This document shows, piece by piece, positions 54,718-63,399 of a stretch of DNA of 64,000 nucleotides. Source of the DNA: Paenibacillus agricola (GTDB taxonomy: Bacteria; Bacillota; Bacilli; Paenibacillales; NBRC-103111); contig NZ_JAAOIW010000013.1 in assembly GCF_011440305.1 (NCBI RefSeq), positions 62,001 to 126,000 on the forward strand, read 5' to 3'. Each line of letters opens with the position of its first letter. Within the stretch, counting starts at the first letter, position 1. The notes under the pieces were generated by a model that worked only from the letters and a program-made list of their open reading frames with translations, was not told the origin of the DNA and searched no databases. Both the position numbers and the translations under genes were made by a program.

Positions 54718-55236
54718 ATGGTTATTTCCTCGGAAGTAGCGCGGATGCAAGCTTTGGCCTTATTAAATAAGGCCCATATTTCGCTGAGTGAGGCAGATAT
54801 AGCAAGTCTCAAGGTTATTGATTTCGGTTTAAAAGATATTGCCCATTATGGTGTTCAATTTGTAGAATACATGAACAATGAACGTTATTGTGCAAGACAA
54901 TTGGTTCTCCTTCCGCGTCAAACCATTCCTGAACACAAGCATCCTCCTGTTGGGGATGACCCAGGGAAGGTTGAAACGTTCCGGGTCGTATGGGGGAAAG
55001 TATGGGCTTATATCGAGGGTGATTCGAAAACTAATATGGCAGCTAAGCTCATGGATTCTTCCATTTATTTTACCGCATTTCATGAAATTGAACTAAATGT
55101 CAGTGAGCAATGTACGATTGGCGACAATCAGTTTCATTGGTTCCAAGCTGGTGATGAGGGTGCTGTGGTTATCGAATTTTCCAGTCCAGCGCGAGATCGG
55201 TTTGATATATTTAAAGATCCACGAGTTCAAAAATAA
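54718..55236 (+). CDS. D-lyxose ketol-isomerase-like cupin
   Basis: The 172-residue cupin has the metal-site IPEHKHPPVGDDPGKVETF (H73, H75, E86) and H140 (DNQFHWFQAGDEGAVV), and ends in SPARDRFDIFKDPRV, like the STRSRDELDIF end of D-lyxose isomerases. Those enzymes interconvert D-lyxose/D-xylulose and D-mannose/D-fructose using Mn. The substrate here is not proven. AGGGGGAG precedes the ATG. It completes the enzyme group before the transporter. Confidence 0.8.
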   Translation: MVISSEVARMQALALLNKAHISLSEADIASLKVIDFGLKDIAHYGVQFVEYMNNERYCARQLVLLPRQTIPEHKHPPVGDDPGKVETFRVVWGKVWAYIEGDSKTNMAAKLMDSSIYFTAFHEIELNVSEQCTIGDNQFHWFQAGDEGAVVIEFSSPARDRFDIFKDPRVQK

Positions 55237-55336
55237 TGAAAAATTAGAAATAAGAGGTAACTATGACGAGATATGCGTTCTGGTTTTAATTTGAACATAA
55301 TCGGAGAATTGTTCTAGTAAGAGGAGTTTATTCATA

Positions 55337-55366
55337 TTGCCGGAGGTAAAGGATTGCCACTATAAT
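55337..55366 (+). promoter_or_regulatory. Candidate sigma-A promoter for the module 3 transporter
   Basis: TTGCCG at 55,337-55,342 and a perfect TATAAT at 55,361-55,366 are 18 bases apart, 39 bases before the binding-protein ATG. The preceding gap contains nothing else. Confidence 0.45.
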
Positions 55367-55404
55367 CATGAATGAGTTCAAAATATATAAGGGAGGTTGA
55401 AAAA

Positions 55405-57072
55405 ATGAAAGCGTTTAAAAAGAGCCTTGTTGTCTCGATTGGGTTATGTATGATGTTGACGCTGGTTCTGGCTGGATGCACCACTGAAAATCAGGACGCA
55501 GAGAGCTCGAAGAACACAAACATTCAAGAAAAGACAAAAGACGCCACCAAAGAAGTAGCAAATGACGGCCCGCTCGAACCTTTCGCTAAGCCAGTAACTA
55601 TTAGTGTCATGCGTGAAGACAATCCTAGTATATGGTTTCCCGCTGGAGAAACCATTAAAGCCAACATCCTGACTAAATTTTATGAAGAAAAATTGAACAT
55701 CAAATGGGATGTAAAATGGTTGGTTGAACGTGGAAGAAGTGCAGAACGTCTGGATCTTGCGATTGCCAGCAATGATATTCCAGATATGTTCGAGGCGAAC
55801 TCGGCTCAGGTATATAAATTAATGAAGGCCGGTCAAATTCAACCACTGGGCGAGGTTTATAAGAAGTATGCTTCCAACAACATAAAAGAGTCCTTTGGTT
55901 TTAATAACGGACTTTTCTTCAAACCGGTAACATTTGGAGGCGAGGTTTATGGTCTGCCGGCAACTCAAGACTATGCTGGAGGGATCCAACTCATTTGGGT
56001 CAGACAGGATTGGCTGGATAAGCTCGGATTAAAGGCGCCAAAGACCATTGATGAACTGCATAAGGTCGCCAAAGCATTTGTAGATAATAAAATGGGAGGA
56101 GAAAACACAATTGGTATTGGCATGCAGAATGACCTTGGACTGGTTCTTGATGCGTTTGCCCATGCTTATAACGTGTACCCTGATACATGGTTGCCGAATA
56201 AAAATGGCGAACTTGTATACGGCGATACGGAACCGGGAATGAAGAATGTTCTCCAAACGATGCAGAAGTTCTATAAAGATAAACTATTCGATCCAGAGTT
56301 TGCCGTAAAGAACGGTGATAAAGTGACGGAGGATGTAGCCGCCGGAAGAATCGGATTGATTTTCTATCCATTCTGGGGATCGCTGGGGCCACCGATGAAA
56401 AATAAACAAAATCAACCTGGAGCTGAGTGGGCCGCTTATCCCATTATGACGAACCCGGAAGGCCAGTACAAGATCAAGAATAAATCGTCCACCAGTAAGT
56501 GGTTAGTTGTCAAAAAGGGCTTTGAACATCCAGAAGCGGCGGTTAAACAATACAATCTATGGTACGAACTATGGCAGGGTCAATATTCCTCTTTTTATCA
56601 CGGAAACAACCAACAAGCTTATAACAAAGCTCAGGAGGATTTCAAATACTACCCGCCATTCTGGTTTGACCCGCCGATGAAAAACCAAATTCTAGATGAG
56701 AATTTACGGGAAGTTATCGCAAGCGGCGACACCTCCAAGCTAAAGAGTGAAGAAGCAAAGAAGAAGTATCCGTTGATGATGGACCCCAATTCTATCTACG
56801 GTTGGACGGAGAAGCTGGTTGCCACTCAATCCTATAAGATCATCCAGGAACAACTTGAAAAAAATCTGGTATACAGTGCTTTCCAAGGACCGACAACGCC
56901 CGGCATAGCTGCCAAAAAACCGCTTGCAGATAAAGCGCGCCTAGAAGGTCTGGTCAAATTCATCATGGGAGAACCGCTGGACAATTTTGATGTATTCGTA
57001 GATAAATGGAACAAATCGGGCGGCAAGGAATTATCTACTGAAGTCAATGCTTGGTATAAAGAAAATAAATAA
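55405..57072 (+). CDS. Large solute-binding lipoprotein (LplA/LipO type)
   Basis: The 555-residue lipoprotein has a signal peptide with lipobox LVLAGC near residue 22, an acidic linker and the long family-1 binding fold typical of LplA/LipO-type receptors (LAIASNDIPDMFEAN; IQLIWVRQDWLDKLGLKAPKT; AAGRIGLIFYPFWG). AGGGAGGT lies 7 bases before the ATG at 55,405. The large receptor suggests longer oligosaccharides, by family knowledge only. Confidence 0.93.
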   Translation: MKAFKKSLVVSIGLCMMLTLVLAGCTTENQDAESSKNTNIQEKTKDATKEVANDGPLEPFAKPVTISVMREDNPSIWFPAGETIKANILTKFYEEKLNIKWDVKWLVERGRSAERLDLAIASNDIPDMFEANSAQVYKLMKAGQIQPLGEVYKKYASNNIKESFGFNNGLFFKPVTFGGEVYGLPATQDYAGGIQLIWVRQDWLDKLGLKAPKTIDELHKVAKAFVDNKMGGENTIGIGMQNDLGLVLDAFAHAYNVYPDTWLPNKNGELVYGDTEPGMKNVLQTMQKFYKDKLFDPEFAVKNGDKVTEDVAAGRIGLIFYPFWGSLGPPMKNKQNQPGAEWAAYPIMTNPEGQYKIKNKSSTSKWLVVKKGFEHPEAAVKQYNLWYELWQGQYSSFYHGNNQQAYNKAQEDFKYYPPFWFDPPMKNQILDENLREVIASGDTSKLKSEEAKKKYPLMMDPNSIYGWTEKLVATQSYKIIQEQLEKNLVYSAFQGPTTPGIAAKKPLADKARLEGLVKFIMGEPLDNFDVFVDKWNKSGGKELSTEVNAWYKENK

Positions 57073-57154
57073 ATGAATTGATGAATCAGGAGGCAAAATA
57101 GGGAGGTATTACCTATATTGCCTCTACACTCTGAACAAAGTGAAGGTGCTCAAT

Positions 57155-58066
57155 ATGTTGAAAACAATAATGAGCCGTACAAAATTAAGACATACATGGC
57201 CACTTCATATTTTGTTGCTGCCGGGGGTCATTATGTTAATGATATTTTCCTATGGCCCGATGGTAGGGTTTGTTATTGCATTTCAAGAATATTACCCAAC
57301 CCGGGGTTTTTTTGGTTCCGAATGGATTGGCTTTGATCATTTTGTGTATTTGGCCGATTTACCTGATATCAGGGAGGTCGTTTATAATACATTGTTCATA
57401 TCCTTTGTTAAAATCGTCACCACATTAACGGTATCCGTTGTCGTATCGCTGTTGTTGAATGAACTGCGTTTGAAATATCTGAAGCGATATACAGAGACTG
57501 TTCTTTTGTTCCCCCATTTTGTCTCATGGATTATAATGAGCAGTGTGCTTATCGATGTGTTCGGAAGGCAAGGATTCGTAAACAATATAATTAATACCTT
57601 GGGGCTGGACCGCATTTTTTTTCTTGGAGATCCCAACTGGTTTCTGGTTCTGCTGTTCACAAGTAATATGTGGAAAGAATGCGGTTATTTGATCGTCATT
57701 ATTCTTGCCGCATTGACCAGTATTGACGCCCAGTTGTACGAATCTGCGATGATTGACGGGGCTAACCGTTGGAAGCAAACGATTCACGTTACGGTTCCAG
57801 GCATTACCCCCATTGTCATCCTGCTGACTACATTAAGTCTGGGTAATATACTCAATGGAGGCTTCGATCAGATTTTCACAATGTATAATCCTCTCGTTTA
57901 TTCGGTGAGCGACATTATTGATACCTACGTATATAGGCTCGGTATATTGAGTGCGCAATATAGTCTCGCGACAGCAGCCGGACTCTTTAAATCGGTGATC
58001 GGGTTTCTGCTCATTTGGCTTTCTTACCGGTTGGCTGAGAAGTATGCCAATTATCGAATATTTTAA
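57155..58066 (+). CDS. LplB-type sugar ABC permease
   Basis: The 303-residue six-helix protein begins with HTWPLHILLLPGVIMLMIFSYGPM and has the EAA loop YESAMIDGANRWKQTIHVTVPG. The ATG at 57,155 follows GAAGGTG; the GTG at 57,140 is an alternative. It forms the channel with the next permease. Confidence 0.92.
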   Translation: MLKTIMSRTKLRHTWPLHILLLPGVIMLMIFSYGPMVGFVIAFQEYYPTRGFFGSEWIGFDHFVYLADLPDIREVVYNTLFISFVKIVTTLTVSVVVSLLLNELRLKYLKRYTETVLLFPHFVSWIIMSSVLIDVFGRQGFVNNIINTLGLDRIFFLGDPNWFLVLLFTSNMWKECGYLIVIILAALTSIDAQLYESAMIDGANRWKQTIHVTVPGITPIVILLTTLSLGNILNGGFDQIFTMYNPLVYSVSDIIDTYVYRLGILSAQYSLATAAGLFKSVIGFLLIWLSYRLAEKYANYRIF

Positions 58067-58080
58067 AGGGGGATGCTGGT

Positions 58081-58965
58081 TTGAGACTTTATCAAAGAGC
58101 GCTGCTTTACCGGATATTTAACATGTTTAACATTGTCGTTTTAGTTAGCTTAGGCGTATTATGCGTAATCCCGTTTATTCATATGGTTGCCATCTCATTC
58201 AGTGATAAGGGACCTGCGGGGGCAAATCTGGTTGGACTTTGGCCGATCGGCTTTAATCTGGAAGCTTATAAACATGCATTGTCCGATGATCGAATTATTA
58301 AAGCATTAGGGATGTCCTTCCTCCGGGTAGCGGTCGGTGTGACGATCAATATGGTGCTTACCCTTATTACCGCCTACCCTTTATCGAAGGAGCCCAATAA
58401 GTTCCCTGGAAGAACATGGTATGTATGGCTTTGTGTCGTAACTATGTTGTTTCATGGCGGTCTGATCCCGACTTATATCCTAGTCAATGATCTGGGCTTG
58501 GTCAATTCTGTGTGGGCCTTAGTTCTCCCAGGAGCTCTTCCTGTATTTAATGTCATCATCCTGTTAAACTTTTTTCGCCAAATTCCGAAGGAAATCGAAG
58601 AATCTGCTTTTATGGACGGCGCGTCTTATTTCACGTCATTAGTTAAAATATATATTCCTTTATCGGTGCCTGCCCTGGCTACGTTAGTGCTGCTCAGTTC
58701 AATTGGTCACTGGAACGCGTGGTTTGATGGTTTGATTTACATGACAGATGCGTCCCTGTATCCCATCCAAACGTATATGCAAGTACTTCAAACGCAGCTG
58801 CAATCGGTTGAGTCGTTGGCAGATGCACAAAGAATGATAAGAGTGTCGCAAAAATCATTAATGATGGCTTATAACGTTATTACTTTAATTCCGATATTAT
58901 GCCTGTATCCATTCCTGCAGAAATATGTAAAGGATGGACTCGTAATGGGTTCCGTAAAAGGATGA
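58081..58965 (+). CDS. LplC/YtcP-type sugar ABC permease
   Basis: The 294-residue protein starts at a TTG after AAGGGGGA. It has six helices, the EAA loop IPKEIEESAFMDGASYFTSL and the tail YVKDGLVMGSVKG. It is 14 bases downstream of the first permease. Confidence 0.92.
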   Translation: MRLYQRALLYRIFNMFNIVVLVSLGVLCVIPFIHMVAISFSDKGPAGANLVGLWPIGFNLEAYKHALSDDRIIKALGMSFLRVAVGVTINMVLTLITAYPLSKEPNKFPGRTWYVWLCVVTMLFHGGLIPTYILVNDLGLVNSVWALVLPGALPVFNVIILLNFFRQIPKEIEESAFMDGASYFTSLVKIYIPLSVPALATLVLLSSIGHWNAWFDGLIYMTDASLYPIQTYMQVLQTQLQSVESLADAQRMIRVSQKSLMMAYNVITLIPILCLYPFLQKYVKDGLVMGSVKG

Positions 58966-59008
58966 GTTTAAGTAAATAAGCTTACAAGAAATTTAAGGAG
59001 TGAGTATA

Positions 59009-60046
59009 GTGGTCAGTGCAGAGAAGCAAGTGCAAACAATGAGAGTCCCACTGTTTGTAGGAAACGGGGAAATCAAATATGGTGAGAAAGAAATACCTGT
59101 ACCCGGTAAGGGACAGTTACTGCTTCAGGTGAAGGGGAATGCATTATGCGGTTCCGAACGCGGGCAGTTCTATAAGGGGACAAGAACTACACCAGGTCAT
59201 GAGGCGGCAGGAATCGTTGCGGAAGTTGGAAAGGAGACTCGCACATTGGTCGGAGCACATGGTGTTGTTTTTCTGATGGGTTATTGCGGCGAATGCCGCA
59301 GTTGTAAATTGGGCTTCACGAATCAATGTTTGCACAAACATGCAGATTATGGATTTAATCATGACGGTGGCTATGGCCCTTACATGGTAGTTAACGAGAA
59401 CGTGTTCTTCGAAATCGATAAGTCGATTCCTCTGATAGAGGCCACGATGCTACTGGACATCATGGGAACGGGGGGACACGCTATCAAAAGAGCTCAGCTC
59501 GTTCGCACAGATATCCAATCGGTTATCATCGCTGGTGCAGGGCCGATTGGACTCGGTGTATTAGCTATGGTCAAACTGCTACTGGGGAAAGAAACAGTAG
59601 TGTTTATCATGGATTTCGTCCAATATCGCCTTGATTTGGCTGAAAAGATGGGCGGGATTGCTGTAAATCTTGACATCGGTACTTTGGAGGAGGCGATTAG
59701 TACCGCAGGGTTAGCTGGTGCCGATGTTGCCATTGATACGACTGGCAAAACAGCAGGCCGCCAAACAGCGATGCAAGCTCTGAACAAAAGAGGCGTTCTT
59801 GTCTGTGTCGGACATGGTGAAGAACTTAACTTAAAGGTTTCGAGCGATCTGATTATGACTGAACGAGCAGTGCTCGGAAGTGAATATTTTCAATATAGCG
59901 AACTGGAAGAAAATCGCAAATTGATCATGGAAAACATTCCTTATCTCAGTCAGATCATTACACATCGGTACAAGGTAGAGCAAATTCAAGAAGCTTTCGA
60001 GATTTTCTTCCAAGGTGATACAGGTAAGGTGGTCATTGAACAATGA
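59009..60046 (+). CDS. Zinc-dependent medium-chain alcohol dehydrogenase
   Basis: The 345-residue protein has the catalytic zinc Cys in ALCGSERGQFY, GHEAAG, a structural-zinc Cys set (YCGECRSCKLGFTNQC) and the Rossmann loop AGAGPIGLG. The nucleotide-binding acidic residue is in FIMDFVQYR. It probably oxidises a sugar alcohol, like threonine or sorbitol dehydrogenases. I start at the GTG at 59,009, 8 bases after AAGGAG. Its stop overlaps the next start by 4 bases. Confidence 0.9.
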   Translation: MVSAEKQVQTMRVPLFVGNGEIKYGEKEIPVPGKGQLLLQVKGNALCGSERGQFYKGTRTTPGHEAAGIVAEVGKETRTLVGAHGVVFLMGYCGECRSCKLGFTNQCLHKHADYGFNHDGGYGPYMVVNENVFFEIDKSIPLIEATMLLDIMGTGGHAIKRAQLVRTDIQSVIIAGAGPIGLGVLAMVKLLLGKETVVFIMDFVQYRLDLAEKMGGIAVNLDIGTLEEAISTAGLAGADVAIDTTGKTAGRQTAMQALNKRGVLVCVGHGEELNLKVSSDLIMTERAVLGSEYFQYSELEENRKLIMENIPYLSQIITHRYKVEQIQEAFEIFFQGDTGKVVIEQ

Positions 60047-61023
60047 GCGGAAAACGAGTAAAAGTGGCTTTGATAGGTGCGGGTGGCTGGGGAAAGCAGC
60101 ATGCTCGTATTTTCCATAATCACCAAGACGTCGACTTTTGCGCAATTGTAGGCCGTAATTTGGAAAAAACGATGTCACGCGCGCAATCTTTTGGTACAAA
60201 GGCATATACAAGCATCGAGCAAATGCTAATAAAAGAACAGCCTGATTTGGTTAGCTTATGCTTGCCCAATCAAAGTCATTTTGAAGCTACATTACAGGTT
60301 ATTCAAGCTGGTGTTCCCTTATTTGTCGAAAAACCGCTTGTGTTCGATTTGAATGAAGCCGACATTTTATTAAATGAGGCAGCAAAAAGAAATTTGTTTT
60401 TTGCTATTAATTTTAATCATCGCTATGCTGTACCCGTACAAATGGCGAATCAAGCCATTAAGGAAAACAAATTGGGTGAGTTGGTTTCCGCTTCTTGGCA
60501 TTTTGGTGGTGAAGGAAAAAGTGATCATCCTCACGCTAACTTAATTGAAACGCAATGCCATGGCTTTGATATGTTGGAGCATCTTTGTGGACCCATTGAG
60601 TCAGTCATGGCGCAAATGACCAATAAAACTGGAAAAGGCTATTCTACTCTAGTGCTTGCTTTACAATTTGTTAATGGAGCTATAGGAAGCTTAGTAGGTT
60701 CTTACGACTCTTCTTATGCTTATCCAGAGGCACATAAAGTGGAAGTGAACGGGACACATGGTCATGTTGTAATAGACGATACGGTGCGAAGATTTACCTA
60801 TCAGGAGAGAGGTAATGAGACTGCGGAAGTCTGGCAAGCAGGTTATTTTAATGATAAAAGCCGAGAATTTCATCGTACATTTGATTTTCATATAGATCAT
60901 GTGCTGGAAGCATTAAAAAATGGCCAAGAGCCCCCTATTCATGCCAACGCAGGTTATCGTGCGCTTAAATTAGCATATTCTTCAATCGAGTCTTTTCGAA
61001 CAGGGAATAGAATTATGTGCTAA
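60043..61023 (+). CDS. Gfo/Idh/MocA-family oxidoreductase 4
   Basis: The 326-residue protein has KVALIGAGGWGKQHARIF, EKPLVFDLNEAD, NFNHRYAVPVQMA and ETQCHGFDMLEHLCG. It is coupled to the alcohol dehydrogenase by ATGA. It ends module 3. Confidence 0.92.
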   Translation: MSGKRVKVALIGAGGWGKQHARIFHNHQDVDFCAIVGRNLEKTMSRAQSFGTKAYTSIEQMLIKEQPDLVSLCLPNQSHFEATLQVIQAGVPLFVEKPLVFDLNEADILLNEAAKRNLFFAINFNHRYAVPVQMANQAIKENKLGELVSASWHFGGEGKSDHPHANLIETQCHGFDMLEHLCGPIESVMAQMTNKTGKGYSTLVLALQFVNGAIGSLVGSYDSSYAYPEAHKVEVNGTHGHVVIDDTVRRFTYQERGNETAEVWQAGYFNDKSREFHRTFDFHIDHVLEALKNGQEPPIHANAGYRALKLAYSSIESFRTGNRIMC

Positions 61024-61051
61024 GTTCCTGAATGAATATGAACGAAGGGGA

Positions 61052-61104
61052 ATTCTCCGTCATTGCTCGAATGCAGTACAAATCACCGTCCGATTACGGA
61101 GAAT
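61052..61104. other. Inverted repeat after module 3
   Basis: ATTCTCCGT and ACGGAGAAT form a perfect 9-bp inverted repeat with a 35-base loop, 30 bases after the last gene. There is no T-run. It may be a weak terminator between the convergent operons. Confidence 0.4.
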
Positions 61105-61227
61105 CTTCATGACCGCAAGCCACTAACAGCCAGCTGTGTGCATTCCCCTGATATATCAGTGTGCGAGAACTTTAATTACGCTGCGATCAGCAAACTGGAG
61201 AAGGCGGCGGTCTCAAGTGATTGCCGC

Positions 61228-62325
61228 TTATTTCCATCGAAGGGTTCCTGTTCGTGTAATCTTTACATCAGAATGCACTTGAAACTTCATATTCGGATAT
61301 TCATCGGTTAGCCAATGGTCATCCAGGGTGAATTTGGAATTCGTCGACCAATAGTTTAAACCTAAAAAAAACGGATCCACTTGATTTTTCTGCAGTTTTA
61401 AAAGCAGTCTGGAAATATCCTTGTTCAGCTTTTTTGTCACCATGTCCTGCAAATCTGAAGTAGTATAATTCAAAAGGTCTGTATCTTCGATGACTCCATC
61501 GATTTTCACATGCACATCACATAAGAAGTTGTTTTCCTCTTCCTTTATATGGATAGTCACTTTCCCATGCTTGACGCCTAGGCCGAAGTTTTTCTCTGGG
61601 CCTAGTACAATAAAGCCTTTTCTCATCCCAATTTTTATTAAATTAAAATATTTTGTTTCCGCCTGATTCAGCTTTAGTTTCATCCGTTTATTGTTATCGA
61701 ACAGCGCGGATTCTCTGGCAATTATTTTGTTGTTTTCAACGCTCAATAACGGACAATACATGGTGAGTCCGGGTGTCAATGAATATTTGTACATTTGATG
61801 CAACTCAGTGACCGGGGTAAATTCGGTATCAACACCTTCGCCAAATTTCATGAACAAATTGTCTCCTGCCGTACGTTCGCCTTTTTGATGTAAGACTACA
61901 ATGTCCTTGGCTTTATCAGCTACAGCAACCCAGGCAATGTCTTGAAAATCTCGACGGCGAATAAAAAAATCAACATATTTCAAAATATTTTCCTGTTTGA
62001 CTAATTCTTCGCTGAAGACCACAACCTTCATGTGGGAAAAATCCGGCTCCAAAAAAAACTGCTGCTTGACCTGTTGAAAGGCTTGGCCGATGGAAGAAGC
62101 AGATGTTTCAAAAATGTCAAAAGTATCTGGTGTCGTAGAAGTTCCCGGATTTTGCCCTTGTGGTATCGCACCTCTCAATGTGAGATTAAATTCCCCGGAT
62201 TTGCCTTTATCTAAGCCTATGGCCACGATGTACTGGCGGCGGTCAATATCTTTATAATCGGAACGGCACCCTTGCAGCATGATAAGAAAACACAAGCTTA
62301 TCCCGAAAGCTTTGCTATGACGCAA
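61228..62325 (-). CDS. Ger(x)C-family germinant receptor lipoprotein
   Basis: The 365-residue protein has a short signal peptide with lipobox IMLQGC at about residues 14-19, then YIVAIGLDKGKSGEFNLTL and DFSHMKVVVFSEELVKQ, typical of GerAC/GerKC subunits. I choose the TTG at 62,325, since AAGGAG lies 10 bases before it inside the upstream gene and it places the signal peptide correctly. It overlaps the B-subunit gene by 11 bases. Confidence 0.9.
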   Translation of the reverse strand: MRHSKAFGISLCFLIMLQGCRSDYKDIDRRQYIVAIGLDKGKSGEFNLTLRGAIPQGQNPGTSTTPDTFDIFETSASSIGQAFQQVKQQFFLEPDFSHMKVVVFSEELVKQENILKYVDFFIRRRDFQDIAWVAVADKAKDIVVLHQKGERTAGDNLFMKFGEGVDTEFTPVTELHQMYKYSLTPGLTMYCPLLSVENNKIIARESALFDNNKRMKLKLNQAETKYFNLIKIGMRKGFIVLGPEKNFGLGVKHGKVTIHIKEEENNFLCDVHVKIDGVIEDTDLLNYTTSDLQDMVTKKLNKDISRLLLKLQKNQVDPFFLGLNYWSTNSKFTLDDHWLTDEYPNMKFQVHSDVKITRTGTLRWK

Positions 62326-63394
62326 GTAGGCCACGCTCCTTTCTTTTTGCAAGCACATACCACAAGATGCCGATTACATTTTGTTCAATTACCCATACAA
62401 CTAAATATTGTTCAAAGTAATTAAAAAGGACAGCAGGTTCTTTGATGAACCAAGAGAAAATAACGTAACTGGCTAAAACGAAGCCTAAGCTGATTTTCGA
62501 AATCATCTTTTTCTTAAACATGATATTAAGTAAACGATATCCCTTATAGGTGTGTAGGAGTATTCCCATGTACCCGCATAATAAGAGGAGGGGTATGAAG
62601 AGAAACATTCCACGTTCTATAACAAATAAATCGATGGCAAACGTCTCAGCTGTCATTATCCAAACAAGATTCAAATTTCGAATCGCCCATGGACCGAACA
62701 CGGATAGGGGGATGATCAATCCACACAAAGTAACTACAAGACCAACGGAAATAAAAACAACAAGGGATTTCTTCAAGCTGGTCGGTGCGAAATAAGGATT
62801 CCAGACGGCGAGACAAGAATAACCTCCATAAACAAAAGCGGCAGCTGTTATCCCTTGCAAAGAAGGGGGCTTCCAGGCATGGACAAGCACTCCTTGGAAC
62901 ATAACCCCATGTATTTCTTTAAAACCCAGCCAAAATATGATGAGCATGAGAATAAAAGCAATAGCTGTAAAAAAAGCTGTCATATACAAAATCGTACTAT
63001 CTGTATGCAAGAAAGTTAATAACGGAACGGTGATTAATAAAATCGCAAGGAACCAGACGGGGGTATTGGGCATAAGAAACTCTATAATAGGTTCCAATAT
63101 TGCCCGGAACATCAAGAAGCCCGTAACAAAAAGTAACGCTACATGCAGAATGGAGAGGATCCCCCCTACATATTTACCACACAAATAACGATTAATTTCA
63201 ATCATCGTAAATTTCGGAAACCTGTTATAGACGGACAGGAGTAACGAGATATTGATTACCGCGAGTAATAACCCAATTGGAACGGCCGATAAACCGAATT
63301 GCAGATAGTTTCTGGATATTACACTCGGTGCATTAAATATGGCATGATTGATCATAAAATAGGTCAATAAAGAAATATAAAATATGGCATTCAT
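62315..63394 (-). CDS. GerAB/GerKB-type spore germination permease
   Basis: The 359-residue protein has about ten membrane helices and belongs to the amino-acid-permease-like germination B subunits (PSVISRNYLQFGLSAVP; KPPSLQGITAAAFVYGGYSC; IERGMFLFIPLLL). It probably recognises the germinant in the inner spore membrane. It lies 5 bases after the A-subunit gene. Confidence 0.92.
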   Translation of the reverse strand: MNAIFYISLLTYFMINHAIFNAPSVISRNYLQFGLSAVPIGLLLAVINISLLLSVYNRFPKFTMIEINRYLCGKYVGGILSILHVALLFVTGFLMFRAILEPIIEFLMPNTPVWFLAILLITVPLLTFLHTDSTILYMTAFFTAIAFILMLIIFWLGFKEIHGVMFQGVLVHAWKPPSLQGITAAAFVYGGYSCLAVWNPYFAPTSLKKSLVVFISVGLVVTLCGLIIPLSVFGPWAIRNLNLVWIMTAETFAIDLFVIERGMFLFIPLLLLCGYMGILLHTYKGYRLLNIMFKKKMISKISLGFVLASYVIFSWFIKEPAVLFNYFEQYLVVWVIEQNVIGILWYVLAKRKERGLLAS

Positions 63395-63399
63395 CCTGT

